Part shown: in pieces, positions 23,639 to 24,772 of the stretch
Position numbering within the stretch: the stretch's first letter is position 1
Layout of the letters: the number at the start of each line of letters is the position of its first letter
From: Dehalococcoidia bacterium
GTDB taxonomy: Bacteria > Chloroflexota > Dehalococcoidia > GIF9 > AB-539-J10
Direction of reading: 5' to 3'
Assembly: GCA_003562555.1 (NCBI GenBank)
Contig: PWUO01000075.1
Coordinates: 1-24,772 of the forward strand
DNA: 24,772 bases
Position numbers and translations under genes: made by a program
Notes under the pieces: generated by a model
Databases searched by the model: none
What the model was told of the DNA's origin: nothing
What the model saw: only the letters and a program-made list of their open reading frames with translations

Positions 23639-24772
23639 TCAGGAGAGCAGACCCATTGGCTCCTCTTCCTCTGCAGGCGCCTCAAGCATTCTGGACGGCT
23701 TGGAAACGCCCTGCGACGGAATCAGCTTGCCGAGGATGACATTCTCCTTCAGACCCCTCAGTTTGTCTACCTTGCCACGAAGCGCTGCCGCTGCCAGGAC
23801 TCTGTTGGTCTCCTGGAACGAGGCTGCAGCAAGCCAGCTGTCCTTGTTCAGACTTGCCCTCGTGATACCGAGGAGTATGGCCTGTGCCGTCGCTGGCTCA
23901 CCCCCTTCGGCGAGGACTCTTGCATTCACATCCTCGTAATCGAAGCGGTCCACCAACTCACCGGGCAGCAACTCCGTATCCCCGGATGACAGCACTTCGA
24001 CGCGTCGCAGCATCTGCCTGACGATCGTGGCAACGTGCTTGTCATGGATGCTTACGCCCTGAGAACAGTACACCCTCTGAATCTCGTCGATTATGTACTG
24101 CTGCGTTGCCTCTTTGCCCATGATGCGCAGGATCGAGTGCGGGTTGATGACGCCCTCGGTCAACTGCTGTCCGACTCGCACCGTATCGCCGGTCTGAACA
24201 GTCAGCCTCGCTCCTACAGGGATCGGGTATTCCCGTTCTTCGGTCTCCGTGTACCGCACCCGCACGATACCATCTTCAACACTCACACGCCCTGACACAC
24301 GCGCAACTCCATCACTGTCACCAATGGTGGCAGGCACCTGCGATGCATTCGCTTCTCCCGTGCCTGCAGGGCGGTAGAGCAGCATGCCGACATCAATCAA
24401 CTGCCCATCCTCGACCACAACCTGCGCGCCCACGGGAATCGGATACTCCTCATCATACGAGATCGAGTTGGTAATCTTGGTCACGCGGCCTTGATCCGTC
24501 TCGATGACTTCCACCAGGCCATCGATACCTGAGAGCACCGAACGCCCCTTGGGGGTTCGTGCCTCGAACAGCTCCTCGACTCTCGGCAGACCGGTCGTTA
24601 TGTCGGAACCCACCACACCACCTGTGTGGAACGTTCGCAGCGTCAACTGAGTCCCGGGCTCGCCGATACTCTGTGCGGCAATGACTCCCACAGCAGTACC
24701 GATCTTGGCAAGGCTGCGGGTCGCAAGATCCCTGCCGTAGCAGTACTGGCAGATACCGAAGCGGCAGCGGCA
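23639..24772 (-). CDS. rpoC: DNA-directed RNA polymerase beta' subunit, C-terminal part (5' end outside window)
   Basis: The largest subunit of bacterial RNA polymerase. 377 C-terminal residues are present; the frame is open to the window edge. It begins [20 protein letters not shown], which includes cysteines of the second zinc-binding site. It continues with the invariant [21 protein letters not shown] of the trigger-loop region (given here as landmark), [34 protein letters not shown] and [28 protein letters not shown]. The end [16 protein letters not shown], followed by a short acidic tail, is typical. The insert between the trigger-loop region and EIQRVY contains two YPIPVGA repeats, as in SBHM-type segments. 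It ends 44 bases before ruvB on the same strand. Confidence 0.97.
   Translation of the reverse strand, partial: CRCRFGICQYCYGRDLATRSLAKIGTAVGVIAAQSIGEPGTQLTLRTFHTGGVVGSDITTGLPRVEELFEARTPKGRSVLSGIDGLVEVIETDQGRVTKITNSISYDEEYPIPVGAQVVVEDGQLIDVGMLLYRPAGTGEANASQVPATIGDSDGVARVSGRVSVEDGIVRVRYTETEEREYPIPVGARLTVQTGDTVRVGQQLTEGVINPHSILRIMGKEATQQYIIDEIQRVYCSQGVSIHDKHVATIVRQMLRRVEVLSSGDTELLPGELVDRFDYEDVNARVLAEGGEPATAQAILLGITRASLNKDSWLAAASFQETNRVLAAAALRGKVDKLRGLKENVILGKLIPSQGVSKPSRMLEAPAEEEEPMGLLS

Overview
This window is a compact, moderately GC-rich stretch of bacterial chromosome. It carries about twenty protein genes, almost all housekeeping, packed in short operons with 1-4 nt stop/start overlaps. 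I see no rRNA, tRNA, CRISPR array, insertion sequence or phage gene. An actinobacterial-type inositol-phosphate synthase next to an inositol-phospholipid synthase, an oxygen-sensitive 4-hydroxybutyryl-CoA dehydratase, an Fe-S type PurF and a PadR/permease-prefix pair suggest an anaerobic or microaerophilic bacterium. My best guess is Chloroflexota (Dehalococcoidia-like). That placement is inference, not proven by the sequence.

Layout. 1-1529 (+): the end of infB and all of rbfA, the tail of a nusA-infB-rbfA type operon. 1539-4255 (-): an acyl-CoA dehydrogenase followed by 4-hydroxybutyryl-CoA dehydratase (abfD), with a perfect 14-bp inverted repeat between them. 4256-4689: a control region with divergent promoter candidates and a long structured leader. 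4690-7744 (+): inositol-1-phosphate synthase, a CDP-alcohol phosphatidyltransferase resembling phosphatidylinositol-phosphate synthase, and purA. 7794-13037 (-), read rpsO-pnp-dapB-asd-dapA: ribosomal protein S15, PNPase and a lysine/diaminopimelate operon. 13068-18633 (+): a strong promoter, then purF-purM-purH and a fused nicotinamidase/nicotinate phosphoribosyltransferase. 18709-19176 (+): a decayed DUF763 gene. 19200-19682 (+): a CvpA-family membrane protein. 19717-21147 (-), read small winged-helix-like protein, tatD, trxA. 21289-22523 (+): a PadR regulator and its membrane partner, divergent from the tatD operon. 22542-24772 (-): ruvB and the C-terminal part of rpoC.

How the genes work together. 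PurF, PurM and PurH supply three stages of IMP synthesis and PurA takes IMP towards AMP. The fusion protein would convert nicotinamide to nicotinate mononucleotide for NAD salvage. Ino1 and the CDP-alcohol enzyme together would make an inositol phospholipid. The acyl-CoA dehydrogenase and AbfD are linked through crotonyl-CoA in C4 acid metabolism.

The main surprises are substitutions in otherwise ordinary enzymes. The Asd homologue has lost its cysteine nucleophile, catalytic histidine and a substrate-binding arginine. PurF lacks its glutamine-site arginine. AbfD has a one-residue deletion in its iron-sulfur ligand loop. Other notable points are the NAD-salvage fusion and the multi-frameshift DUF763 relic hidden under an apparently intact 155-residue ORF. 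I found no wholly new multi-gene system.
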